Origin: Staphylotrichum longicolle
Taxonomy: Eukaryota; Ascomycota; Sordariomycetes; Sordariales; Chaetomiaceae
Direction of reading: 5' to 3'
DNA length: 64,000 nt
Assembly: GCA_019096155.1 (NCBI GenBank)
Contig: JAHCVI010000001.1
Span: forward strand, 11,532,001 to 11,596,000
How positions within the stretch are numbered: the stretch's first letter is position 1; each line of letters starts with the position of its first letter. Below, piece after piece: positions 42,071-52,889 of this stretch. The notes under the pieces are model-generated. The model was not told the origin of the DNA, made no database searches, and was given only the letters and a program-made list of their open reading frames with translations. Position numbers and translations under genes: made by a program.

Positions 42071-42195
42071 CGGAAGCCGAGAGGGCAGTTGGGAAACTAA
42101 GGTAACTCAATAACCATGAATACGCTTACCCCAAGTGTATCATTTCATCACGTAAAATTTTCGAGTTAGTTTCCCAACTGCCCTCTCGGCTTCAG
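42071..42195. mobile_element. MITE-like foldback element, 125 bases, flanked by TA
   Basis: A perfect 27-base inverted repeat (arms 42073-42099 and 42167-42193) surrounds an AT-richer 67-base centre. One more outer pair fits beyond a single mismatch, and a TA dinucleotide flanks each side (42069-42070 and 42196-42197), the target site of Tc1/mariner-type elements such as Fot1. Length, structure and TA target fit a non-autonomous miniature element. It lies about 110 bases upstream of the gene at 42310. Confidence 0.75.
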
Positions 42196-42309
42196 TAAGT
42201 GGGGCAGCAATTTCAAATGACGATGGGCCTCATCTTTGCCTCATCAACCGCGCAAAAGCATCGCCTCTTTGATCCCGACTCCCGCAATCACACCATCGGA
42301 AGCAAGACC

Positions 42310-43882
42310 ATGGCCCAGCCGCCACCTTCAAAGCGGCCTGAGCCGCCCGTGCTCAGACGAAAGGGATTTGTGGTCCGCGGGCACTCTTTTGGTGTTGACG
42401 GAATGCATCGCCTCGAGGGTCGCCGTTTGATGGAGCTGCTCTTTCCTGAGCTTTTGCGTCTAAAGGGACTCCTCAACAAGACCTTTTTTGCAGGCCATTT
42501 GAAATGGTACGGCATTCCGTTCAAAAGTAACGCGGTGTCTCACCAGTTGCAACAACTCTTGAAGGATGCTGGTATCGCCGGAAAGGTGCGTCGAAGTAAA
42601 AGTACCGATCAGTGACCTTGGGCTAAACAATCGAGCAGTGCTCCGAAGTCCCCACGTCCGTCAGGGAGTTGGAACGGGAAATGCTAGAGGACTACGAACC
42701 GATGCGGCAAGCATGGGCCGCGGAAGCGGCAGCGTGGGACGCCGAGGAACAGAAACGGCAAGATGCAGCCTGGGAGAGGTGTTCCACCGCCGGAGAACGA
42801 GCAACCCAGGATCTCAATCGCTTTCTGGCTGACTACTTCGAGTCCTGAGCGACGGCCGCCCGGATCCCAGCAAAACAACGGAGCCCCTCGCTCTGCACGG
42901 GTTCGCAGACCGCCACGAACTTCATTGCAGGGCCGGGCTGATTCGCGGACTGGAGACATGCAGCGGTGGAGAAGGAAACGACAGAACTCTTTGCATCGGA
43001 TGGGACCGAGGCGCCGTCTGGAGACTGGCCCGAGAGATCGACACCCAGTCTCTGCGGCGCCAGGAAGAAAAAAGAGACGCCCGCTGGAAGCAAGCGATGG
43101 ATGAGCATCGGCAGCTGGTTGAAACGACGAGGAGGCAAGGAGGCCAAAAAGTTGTGGCACTCAGCCCACAGCCGTCCAACCTCCAGAAATGCAAAGGGTC
43201 GTACCTCATCCGCTGCGAGCAATTGGCGCGGGAGTATTCGTCGGAGTCGTTCTTCACGCTTGACGTCGGCTTTGGTCGGGGTCCGAACCCGCGGGTTTTG
43301 GCGGGTGCTCTGGATCTTTCCGTTTTCGAGGGCACGATGCTCTTGGCACTGGAACAAGACCGGCATCGACTGGATGAGTTTGCTATGGACAAGGACGCCG
43401 GCAGTGAAGGGGACACTGACGACGACGATGATGGGGATGAGGAGAGCAACGACGACGAAGAGAACGAGAATGTCGACGGGGAGGACGACGAGGAAGAGGA
43501 GGACGACGAGGAACAGGAGGACGACGAGGAAGAGGAGGACGATGATTATACCCGATCCGCAAGGAAGAGAAAGACGGCTCCAGTTCCATGCTCGAACCTC
43601 CCTAGAAAGAAGGCCAAACCAACTGACCGGCACTTCTCGGTCCTTCTGCGCGGGAGAGAGTCGGGGACATGCGATATCATCCCGGAGCCCCAAGCGGGAT
43701 TCCTGGAGTTCTCTGATGACTTGTTCACACACTTCACGGGCAAAATCGATCTGTCATACCTTGGGAAAGCGCTCAAAATCGAGAGCTTCAAGGTTGCGTC
43801 CCGCGCAAAACGGCCAGCTGAGCCATGGGAGAGTTTCTCAGAGACTGCGTATGAGTATGCTCGGGTAGCGAGATGGCGATAG
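42310..43882 (+). CDS. Fungal protein of unknown function with SAP-like N-terminus and acidic region; one-base frame break
   Basis: Exon 1 (42310-42585) encodes a helical segment with RLMELLFPELLRLKGL and YGIPFKSNAVSHQLQQLLKD, resembling a SAP-type DNA-binding helix pair. Exon 2 from 42639 continues with Trp/Glu-rich helices to RFLADYF, where a TGA at 42846 interrupts. One base later the frame stays open for a further 345 codons: TLCIGWDRG, YLIRCEQLAREY, a 45-residue Asp/Glu tract, a basic patch (RSARKRK) and a conserved C-terminal domain. A single missing C in CC at 42844-42845 would unite them into about 510 residues. Read literally there are two ORFs, 161 residues and one starting at 43097 (261 residues). 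A nuclear role is likely; no function is known. Confidence 0.7.
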
Positions 43883-44226
43883 GAGTTGGTTCAGTGTGTC
43901 GCGCTTCACACCTCCGTCCGAGACACTGGACAGGGAGCATGAGCGGAAAGGGAAAACGAAACACAGGGGCATGTCATCTTATGCAGAGGGACAGTAGCAT
44001 CAAGCAGCGAAACCAGCACAATGATATCTATAACTATACAAGAGAAGTGAAGGTACGCCCTGCAATGCACAGGATGAAGTATATGTACAAGTAGTGCCGC
44101 CCGCGACGGCAGAAGCTCATTTTCAAGATGGCAAACGTTCATCGGGTCTGGCCTGACGAAGAGAGTGTAGACAATTCCAGTTCCCCACCTCCCATGACAG
44201 AAGGGGAAATCTCAAGGCTGCCTCGC

Positions 44227-45198
44227 TTACTGCCTCGACCTCCTGCGGCGGCGGCCGCCGCACTTGGTCGGGCGGGGCTGCGCGGCCGAGGTGACGGTCA
44301 CGAGCGTGGTCGGCGCCGCAGTCGTCGTGGGGACAACGACAGCGACCGAAGTGGTGGCAGGCGCCTGAGTCTCGGCAACGCTCGTGGATGTTGTGTCGGG
44401 AAGTAGGGTGGCACCGCCAACAAAGCTGCTCGAGGTGCTGGTCTGAGCCGGGGCGGGGGTCGAGCCCGATCCGGAGCTGGCGGCGTTCCAGACGGCCGGG
44501 CCGGGGATCTTGTAGCTGGTGAAGGCGGAGTACAGGTTGAAGACGATACCGGGGTCCGAGTAGGTGTAGCCGGTGTTGAAGTTGAAGTTTTGGTCGGGGA
44601 CGGCGCTGCCTGAGCCCGTCACCTCAAACTGCACGCAGCTGGGGTAGAACTGGGCGCCGCGGGCGGAGTTGACGTTGTAGGCCGTGTCGGACTCGTGGTG
44701 GGCGATGATCTCCTGGCGGATGAGGTACCGGCCGGCGGCAAGGTTGGCCGGGAGAACAAAGTCCTGCTTGCCCTTGTTGGCGATGAGCTTCTGGACGGCC
44801 CAGGTCTTGCTCGAGCTGTCGTAGCCGTCCTCGGCGATCTTGGTCCAGATGGACGCGGCGCCGTTGCCCTCGGTGTAAGGGGCAATGTATGTGATGACGG
44901 GTCCCTTGTGCGAGGCGTCGATGATGTCGTCGGTGCGGGTGTTGTGGTACCACTCAAAGGTCAGGGTGTCGCCGGCCGCGGCCTTGACGAAGGAGCTGCC
45001 AGCCTTGCCACCGTTGACGTTGCAGGCCAGGGCGGCGCTCGCGAGGTCCTTGACCGGGCTGTTGTTGGGAGGGCTGCGGATGTAGACGTTCCTGCCGTCG
45101 CCCTGGTCGACACCATTGACCCAGACACCGTACATCTGGGCGTGGGCGGAGACGCCGCTGGCAAAGGCCAGGGCGAGGGTTGCGGCGGTGAAATACAT
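44227..45198 (-). CDS. AA9 lytic polysaccharide monooxygenase with basic C-terminal tail
   Basis: 323 residues, single exon. The signal peptide ends after residue 18 (ASGVSA), leaving His19 as the mature N-terminus, as the copper histidine brace requires. The second His is in DASHKGPV and the axial Tyr in QFYPSCVQFEV. These enzymes oxidatively cleave cellulose or hemicellulose. The catalytic domain ends near YKIPGPAVW. A Ser/Thr/Pro-rich linker of about 70 residues follows, but it leads to a short basic tail with one Cys (KCGGRRRRRSRQ), not a cellulose-binding module. Confidence 0.94.
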   Translation of the reverse strand: MYFTAATLALAFASGVSAHAQMYGVWVNGVDQGDGRNVYIRSPPNNSPVKDLASAALACNVNGGKAGSSFVKAAAGDTLTFEWYHNTRTDDIIDASHKGPVITYIAPYTEGNGAASIWTKIAEDGYDSSSKTWAVQKLIANKGKQDFVLPANLAAGRYLIRQEIIAHHESDTAYNVNSARGAQFYPSCVQFEVTGSGSAVPDQNFNFNTGYTYSDPGIVFNLYSAFTSYKIPGPAVWNAASSGSGSTPAPAQTSTSSSFVGGATLLPDTTSTSVAETQAPATTSVAVVVPTTTAAPTTLVTVTSAAQPRPTKCGGRRRRRSRQ

Positions 45199-47155
45199 GG
45201 CTTCTGGTAGGCCGAAAAGTTGTGTCTAAAGCGGGCGTTGGTTGGGCTCAGGGGCTGAGAAAGCTTCTGGTGGTGTTGCAATGGGCAAGGAATGACAAGA
45301 ATCGAAGTGACAAGAAGAGTGTCAAAGAATGGCAACGGCTACTGAGGCCAAAAGAAAAGAAGGTCTTTGGAGAATGAGAGACAGGCTGGTTCGAAAAGAG
45401 CTGCAGGCCACTCTGAAGAAAGCGGGCATTCACTTCTTATGTATCGCCATCTCTAGGATGGCGCCACCAGGCAGCGCCAGAAATGATGCCATGGTGGGTT
45501 CCTGGCCTCGACGTTGGCATGGTTCAGGGGCAGGGAGGGGCCGCGAGGCGCTTGCGGCTCAGAATTCCGGATCTGGTGTGAACCCTACCACGATGTTTCC
45601 ATGCAATTGGTGGGATGTTGGTGGGCATCAACAAGCGTTGAACGCCTCCACCGCGCGGCTGCGTTTCATCTGCAAGGATTGTGATTGCGAGGGGATCTGC
45701 GGATCCGCCGCCGAGAATCCCACTGCCGTGGTTGAGGCTCGAGCCCCTGACCAGCTTCGCGGGCCACGAGGGGACCCCCGCGTGTTGAAACTGCCAAGAA
45801 CGCAGTTGGCTGGTGCTTACAAGCGAGGCACACGACGAAATCACCCTTCATCTCGAGGCGCATACTGGAACCAGAAAGGATGAAGGATCCTTTTATGCTT
45901 CGGGGAAGAGAGCATTATTCTTCTGTAAAGCATCTGCTGTCGGCTTGATGTTCGACTCTGCACCTGTGATTCCATCTCTTCTCAACTCCGGCGCTGCTCA
46001 GGAGCGAGATGGAGCGGTTTTTCCCTCGTGGGGGTTGCGTCGAATTGCCCGTTGCCAAGGCTGCAAACTGGATCCCCTGGGCATCGGGAATGCACCGAGC
46101 GGTGGACACTGACCCAGTTGTGGAAGTGTTCTCGAGTCTTGACCCCTGAAATTCACACAATGAACCTTGCTTGGCGAGCTTGGCCAGGGTGCACCCCTGT
46201 GTTGAGGGAGCTCACTGCATCTCGGCTGCGCGGCTCACCGTTATTCTGCGTCCAGGTCCGCCGGTCACGAACGGACCTCGGACTTGCCGGGTCGATGTCC
46301 AATACCCTGGATGGGATCTAGCCCTATCGTGTGATGGACATGATGCCATACTCACTCAAAGACACACAAGCAGTCATCAGCACCTCCCATGACACTACCC
46401 TCGATGGCAACTACCTACTGACGACAATGGTTACGGACCAGCATGGTTGTTACCGTTTTGGAAAAGCGTTTATGCAGGCTAAGAAACTAGGTAAGAGATC
46501 AATTCTCCCAAATTCACAGAATAACAGGGCTGAAGATGCTTTCCATGACAGAAATCAGACACCAATAGAGTCAATGGAAGTTGCTATCCAGCTCCGTGGA
46601 TTGATCCACCCAGTCCGCCCAGTTCACAACCACTCGGAACGCCCCCATAACTCAGAGACTCAAGACACGACCTAGATTCTCGCACTTTGCTCTGTGGGCC
46701 CCGGTAAGTGCCCTCATGCAAGGGAAGGTGTGGATATCTCATCCGCCGAAATAAGCAACCCCTTGAATGGACATGCCTTAGTGTCGGGGAAGACTTCCAG
46801 ATTGCATAGGTATCTGGATAGCTATCTGACGGTTGGTCTTTCAGGCCCGCAGCCAAGACTGCGTTAGATACCGGCCAGTTTCCCACTGCAGACAAAGAGA
46901 AAACACCCTGAAAGGAAGCGGGTGAGGGTCTGGGCGAGCTGATCATTCTCATTACCGCTCGATACACAATACCTTGGTCTTTGTGCGCCGAAGGGCACTG
47001 GGGACTCTTCAACCTATCGCTTGATACCCGCGGCTCCTACTGTTTGGAGCTTTCTCGGTGGGCTGGTACACGTAACCATGGCTCGCCCGACAGAAAATTC
47101 GAACTAACTCTGTCCTTGCTGCAGGCACAAACCTCCAAAACTCGCTCCATACCTC
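45199..47155. other. Long intergenic region
   Basis: About 2 kb between the AA9 gene start and the 3' end of the LysM gene. The longest frames (45329-45883 plus, 46331-46675 plus, 47012-46584 minus) show no domain and no convincing splice partners. I see no repeat. Confidence 0.5.
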
Positions 47156-47938
47156 TCAACTGATCATCGGCCGCGAACAATATGTCAACCCCGGCACCAC
47201 CCGGCCATCGCACCCGACAGCGTCCGGTCCAAGCGGTGGATTCGCCATCATCAACAGCCGGCTCGTCGTTCTGCCGCGCACAGCCATGGTAGCACACAAG
47301 TCGTCCTCCCCAGCCGTATACCAGGTCTCGCACGATGCGGTGGTTCCTGGTGCCAGCGTGGAACCCGCAGGCGGCGGGCTGGAGTTCACGCCCCGGCCCG
47401 TGCTGATTGTGGGCGCGTCGGACCAGCCGTCATCCTCATCGTCAACAGACCTGCCGTTCTGCGGCGAGAGGCACAGCACACGTCCGTACCAGCGGCTCCC
47501 CGCGTGGAGGTTGTAGCAGCCGAGCTTGATCCAGGCGTTGTATTGGAGCGTTCGCATTTCCACGGCGCCATTGGGCAAAACTGAGTGCCTCCGCTCGATA
47601 GAAATACATGTGTCGTCTGGTTGGAGGGTGTACGTCGTGCTGCATGGGAGAGGCAGGCACAGGGTCTTGCCTGGTGGGATGGCGCTGCAGTCGGCAAAGA
47701 GGTGGTTGTTTGCCATCAGCAACGCTGCAGATGCGATCGAGTGCTCGAGGGCGATGGAGTCGCAGGTGTCCTCGGAAGCGGTGTGGAAGTTGCCCGGGAC
47801 GCAGAACGGCCGAGGTTCTGTCGCTGGGCTGCCACTTTCAGACACCACCTTTTGTAGAGGCATGCCCGGCACCGGGCCATCACTGGCAGCGGCGGCCAAA
47901 AGCTAGAGAGATAACAGAAATAGTGTCTTGCTCGCCAT
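47156..47938 (-). pseudogene. LysM-domain secreted protein with a stop codon inside the signal peptide
   Basis: The ATG at 47938 begins MASKTLFLLSL and is followed by TAG (47905-47903) and then LLAAAASDGP in the same frame, so a single amber codon splits an otherwise good signal peptide. The mature part has about 245 residues with three LysM-like units: CVPGNFHTASEDTCDSIA to CLPLPC, YTLQPDDTCISIERRHSV to VLCLSPQNG, and a degenerate third, WYTAGEDDLCATM to TYCSRP. Such proteins bind chitin and can hide fungal walls from plant hosts. The gene is head-to-head with a GH18 gene 361 bases away. CAG-to-TAG would be a RIP-type change. Confidence 0.8.
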
Positions 47939-48299
47939 CAGGTTGTGTCGAGGATGGGAGTAGCCCCTGAAAATCCGACAGAGGCGACCGAAGAGCCGGC
48001 GCTCGAGAAAAGGAAAAGCTGGAGCGCGCTTTTCGCCCTGGGCATTCTGATCTGCGGGGGCTTTGTGTTGACGTGAGCCAGGCAGCCAAGAGCCCACAAG
48101 CTTCGCAATTGGTTCAGGTGATTACCAGGGGACGCTTCTTTCACGCTCTAACAATTCCTGTCGTCGAGTCCACCAACAGAACGCTAGCTTCTTCTTTGAC
48201 TGCGACTGTCGTACCGCATTCTCCTCAGTTTCACTTCTTTGCGAGTCTCCCGGCCATTGTTGACACCTGTTTGTGAGAACCACCACGGGCGTTGTCAAG

Positions 48300-50161
48300 A
48301 TGCGTCGGGTGTTGGTATTTCTCTCATGGGTTATGAGCTTGCTGCGAGTCCACCACTCATTGGCCACAGCCGCTGCTGAAGGATTCGGCGCTGAGGAGCT
48401 CAGGCGGCCATATTGCGGGTGGGACCACGACTTTGACCGCGTGGTTGCGTATTACGGACCTCGAGCTTTCCCTCGCGTACATGATTGCATGCGCCTCGAA
48501 TCACAGAGCCTTCCCTCGGGCGTCTACACGCACGTCAACTTTCCCTACGCCATCATCGACCCGGTAACCTTCCGCATCCGACCAACAACTTCCAACGTTA
48601 AAAATGTGACCGAAAGTCTCTTTATGATGCGGTCCGATCCTGGCATCAAGCTCTGGGTCTCGATTGGGGACTCGCTGTCGAATGATCCGCAACAAAACAC
48701 GCCGACCGCTTTTTCTGATATTGCTGCAAGCGAGGCGTAGCAGACAAAGTTCATCTCATCGCTGATCAGCTTCCTCTCCACCTATGGCTTTGATGGTGTG
48801 GACCTAAACTGGCAATTCCCTGGCGCTCCCGACCAGCATGGAAGATCCGAAGACTTTGCGAACTACCCCAAGTTGCTTGCCAACCTGAGACAGGGCCTTC
48901 GAAGCACTGGCGGACGAAATGGTCTCAGCATAACGCTGCCCGCGCTTCCTCGTATGCACATCCCTATATTCCCGCGGTGACACTGGTCTCGTCTTGCTCA
49001 TCCACAGCTAGAATACCTCCAGCACTTTGACCTCAAGCAGCTGGAACCCCACGTCGACTTCTTCAACCTGTCACCCCCCCTCTTTTCCGTGTATTTCATC
49101 ACGCACCTGACATCCCCAGCATGTCCTTTGACCTCCACGGGAACTGGGACACCCCAACCAAATCCAACCCGCCCCGTCTATTCGCCCACAACAACCTGAC
49201 CGAAATGGACTCCGCCCTCAACCTGCTCTGGAAGAACGGCATCCCCCCCGAAAAAGTCTCCATGGCCCTGTCCTTCTCCGGCCGCGGCTTCACCGCCACC
49301 CGACCCAGCCTGCCTCGCCCCGGGGTGCCCTTACAGCTCCGCCTCCGCCGCAGGCAAATGCAGCCCCGAGCTCGGCACGCCCACGTACCCGGAGATCGAG
49401 GAGATCATCAACCACCCGGGCGCGCAACGCCACCGTAACGCACGACAGGAGAGAAGGGGTCGCGCTCTTGACGTATGACACCGATCAGTGGGTGGCGTAC
49501 GAGGACATGGGGAAGATCGGCATGAAGGTGCGCTTTGCGCGGGAGCGCTGCTTGGGGGTCTCACGGTCTGGGGCGTGAATCACGACAGTCCGAACAGGCG
49601 CGGGGTGGCGAGACTGTCGGCGACGCTGGGGGCGGCTGTGGCGCTGCCGCGGGTGGAGAGGTTTGTTGACGTGCCGGGGCTGACGCAGGGGGAAGAGCTG
49701 CTGCCGTTTGTATGGGGGGGGTTGTGGTGGGTGTGAGTTTCTCCGGGTGAACTGTGGTGATTACAAAGGGTCGCTGACACGTCGGTGCAGATTGCGAGCA
49801 GGGGTACAGCACCGTTTTGCGCTGGGATGCAGCGTCACGGGGTGAACTGGTAATGCAAGGGGACCATGGCTGCTAAGAGTCAGGTAGGAGGCCTCTGTGC
49901 TGTCCCGTTCGGCACAAGCAGCCCCGTTGCGGCTGGTATGACGACGGGAAGTGCCCGAGTGGTTGGCTGAAGGTCGGCGACCATGAGGAGGGGCGGGCAG
50001 CAGCGGGTTGCTGTGAGGAGACGCCTGGAGTGAACACGGAGTTCCCAGCAGATATGGAGTTGCCCCCAGAGGTCGAGGTGATGTTTGCCGAGGCACTGGA
50101 AGAGTTTCTGAAAAATCCCACTTGCGAATCGGAGGTGGGAAGCATGAAGTTGCCATTTTAA
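48300..50161 (+). pseudogene. GH18 class V chitinase-like gene, multiply broken and with altered active site
   Basis: The start at 48300 gives a signal peptide (MRRVLVFLSWVMSLLRVHHS). GH18 segments follow: RVVAYYGPRAF, HVNFPYAIID, LWVSIGDSLS, FISSLISFLSTYGF, DFFNL joined to MSFDLHGNWDTPTK, MALSFSGRGF, LLTYDTDQWVAY and LTVWGVNHDSP, then a Cys-rich tail around CGWYDDGKCPSGW ending at 50161. Defects are a TAG at 48738, several frame changes (near 48955, 49310, 49425 and a G-run near 49555) and a TAA near 49876. The catalytic motif DGxDxDWE reads DGVDLNWQ, with Glu replaced by Gln (48813-48815) and Asp by Asn. It was probably a killer-toxin-like chitinase partner of the LysM gene. Confidence 0.82.
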
Positions 50162-50329
50162 GAGACAGCAATCCCTGGAGTTAGGCGTACGCACAGCTTA
50201 TACACTCAACAAGACAGGCATATACTAATGGCATTGGCGAAAGATCAGAATTCATTACTGCTTAACCTTCTCGAATTCGGATAGTCCTTCGACTTCGCCT
50301 CCTTCACCTCCACCTCGGTCCATGCCCCG

Positions 50330-50695
50330 TCAAATCATGTACGCCGAAGTCGCCTGCCACGCCCCTGCAGGCGCCCCCAACGCCGAGTAGATCTTGACCC
50401 CCCTGCGCTCTTCCTCAAGCTTCTCGCGTTCGCGGGCCTCGTTTGCTTGCTTGACGGCGGGGCTTTGAAACTTGGACATCAACTTGTTGAGCGTCGACTT
50501 GGGCTTGGGCTGCGCGTCGGGGTTAGGGGGGCCGGTCCTCTTGTAGTAGAGGTAGCGCTCCGGCTCTTTTCCCTCATTGTCCTTTTCGCCGTTTTCAGCC
50601 GTGACTTTGCTTTGATCGGGGACAAGGGTTGTGGCGGAGGCCATGGAGTGGAGGGAGACGGCGGTGGAGGTGTTGGGAGTGGTAGCGCCGTCCAT
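50330..50695 (-). CDS. Small conserved-looking fungal protein of unknown function
   Basis: 121 residues from the ATG at 50695 (MDGATTPNTS); upstream in-frame ATGs would add a leader unlike the rest. The N-terminal half is Ser/Thr-rich and disordered. The C-terminal half carries RYLYYKRTGPPNPDAQPK, a basic-acidic helix (KQANEAREREKLEEERR) and an uncharged end (GAPAGAWQATSAYMI). There is no signal peptide or membrane segment. The pattern resembles small proteins widespread in Pezizomycotina, but I cannot name the family. Confidence 0.6.
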   Translation of the reverse strand: MDGATTPNTSTAVSLHSMASATTLVPDQSKVTAENGEKDNEGKEPERYLYYKRTGPPNPDAQPKPKSTLNKLMSKFQSPAVKQANEAREREKLEEERRGVKIYSALGAPAGAWQATSAYMI

Positions 50696-50699
50696 CGTG

Positions 50700-51974
50700 G
50701 GGAAGTGGGTTTGCTCGTTCGAATGTTGCTGCGATGAAAGTATCGTTGTCTGATGGTTTTGTGACCAGGGAATCATGGTGGAGCAGCAGAATTTACAGCG
50801 AGCATTGTTCTTATCTTTCTTCCACCCCATTGCACAGCCACCGGCGATGTCAACTGATCAGGCATACTCACTGCTCAGTGGTGCTGTTGGACTCCGCCAT
50901 TCTTGGCATGCTGGGGGACCGTTTATGTCCAGTCTTGGTTTGTGTGTGGAACTTTGGTCCACGGTTCTGTTGGTCGTTGGACCCAAACCGTTGACCGAGA
51001 GCACTTTAGCCGGCATGCTCACAGCGTGCCAAGTGGCGATGCTTTCAGTTCCTCTCACAGGATGGCTTAGATGGACGTGAGACTGCTCCAGGGGAATCAT
51101 CACCAATGGTAGCAACATCTCAAACCTTGTTGCTTGGAAAGCCTACCCCCCCAAAGGCACATTGCAGACGTGCTGTGTGCTTCGCTTGATTCCACCCAAG
51201 CCCGGCTAATACTGTCAGGGACTGTGCCGTCATGCATGATCGCACAAGAACATTCTACAAAGAGTGTGGCATGTTTGTTTGAAAGCAGATGGCGTTGTGG
51301 ATGTGACAATTCATTGTAGCATCATCCAGTTTTGAACCCGGCAGGGGAATCACATGGGACTATACACAGTAGGTAACTGAGTGGCGCAATGAGACTATTA
51401 TCGACATACCTGGGTTAAGAGCCGAATACCTGAGTTGACGGCCAAGACTCCTCTAATGGTCTGGAACCAGATGGGGAAAAAAATAGATGAACATCATCAT
51501 CGGCGAGCCGATACACAGAGCCGAGATGAAGCTGAACGGCGGTAGTTTGAAAACAGACCCTGAATTTGTTAAAGGCCGAACAAGAGGATGCTCTTCGGTG
51601 GCTGAATACGTTTTTTTTTGGGGGGGGGGGGGGGGGGTGGGTTTCTGTTTTTTTCTTCTTTTTTTCAGAGAGATGCCTTTCCTGTCACCTGCTACCTCTG
51701 AGCTGAATCTGGAAGACACTGTGCAACAACAAATAGGAGATAGAAGGTGAAGCGGGGTCCGACAGCATTTGTGTGTTTGGAGCCGCAATATCTTGATGAT
51801 ACAGGGAGCGGACAAAGGAATTGCAGGCGAAGGGTGGATAGACAACTACTGGACCTGGTCTCGCTGGATCTCAACTTCAAGGTTTACAGCTCCAGGCACC
51901 GATGAACCGGCAATTGCCACCAGTTTCACACAACTGCTGTGACTCGTACCCGTCTCCTTGACGCCACCCCCTTT
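50700..51974. other. Intergenic region with a homopolymer tract
   Basis: 1.27 kb between gene ends on the same strand. Contains a T9-G18 run (51611-51637), and no supported ORF. Confidence 0.5.
51611..51637. repeat. T9-G18 homopolymer run
   Basis: Nine T (51611-51619) followed directly by 18 G (51620-51637). Its exact length is uncertain in any assembly. Confidence 0.85.
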
Positions 51975-52889
51975 CTACGCCGCAGCAGCAACCTTGCCCG
52001 CCAACTCCACAATATCATCATTCGTAATCACATCCTTGGGCCGCTTAAACCCTTCCTTGTATGGCAGGCGTTCCTCCCCTACACCACCCCCAGATTAGCA
52101 ATCACCCCTTCAGAATATCACCCAACACCAGAGTTCAACTCACGAAACATGACCTCCACCCACTTGGTTCTCGCCTCCCCCTCCGTACCCCTCCCAAACA
52201 CGGCGAGGTACAGCGCCGTCTCGAACTGGCTGAACTGGTCCTCGCGCGCGGTGAAGACGAACGCCGGGTTGGCGGCGCGCGCGGCGTTGATGCGCGCCCC
52301 GCGCGCCTTGGCGGCGGTGGCGATGGAGATGGTGGGTTTCTTGACAAAGAATGCCGAGACGGTGTCGTAGATGGCGCAGTTGAAGCTGTGGTTGTCGCCT
52401 AGGGCGGAGTCGGAGCGGCTGAGGCTACCGTCGTGCTCGATTACTGGTGGGAGGTGTCAGTTGGGGTTTTGGTGAGTGAGAAATGAATGGTCGTGAGAGG
52501 AGAGGGGAGGAGTCACCTCCGTGGGTGTTGAGGTCGTCGAGGTTGAAGGTGGACGGGTTGCCGGTGGTGGATGTCGTGGCGGCGAGTTCGACGACGGGCC
52601 GGCTGGACAAGGGGCTCAGGTTGAGGGCCTCGTCGATGCCGTTGACCACTTGGTCGATGGAGACGTTACGGCCGCTTCGGGGCAGAAAACCGTGGTTGGC
52701 GAGGGAGTTGAGCATGGGGCATGGGCTGCGACCTACGGGCGATATCAGCTCCTTTCATGAACGTCCCGATTTGCGGTGGTTTGACTTACGGTCCTGCCGG
52801 CCTGGGGCCTTCCACGGGTGGTTGTCAACCGCTCCGCAACTGCCGCCAACGGCAAGTGCAGTGAAAGCGAGGAGGGCATTGATATGCAT
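51975..52889 (-). CDS. Secreted heme-thiolate peroxidase (chloroperoxidase/unspecific peroxygenase family)
   Basis: 239 residues in four exons, 52889-52790, 52732-52517, 52443-52144 and 52078-51975, all GT-AG with matching phases. A signal peptide spans about residues 1-19. The proximal heme ligand Cys is in RSPCPMLNSLANHGFLPR (the PCP motif), formed just after intron 1. The distal Glu-His-Asp segment is VIEHDGSLSR, formed across intron 2. The size fits short-type fungal peroxygenases, which use hydrogen peroxide to oxidise or halogenate aromatic and aliphatic compounds outside the cell. Confidence 0.93.

Noticed and set aside
46331..46675. 114-residue plus-strand ORF in the 2 kb gap before the LysM gene
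   Set aside because: No recognisable motif, signal peptide or promoter context; similar open frames occur on both strands here.
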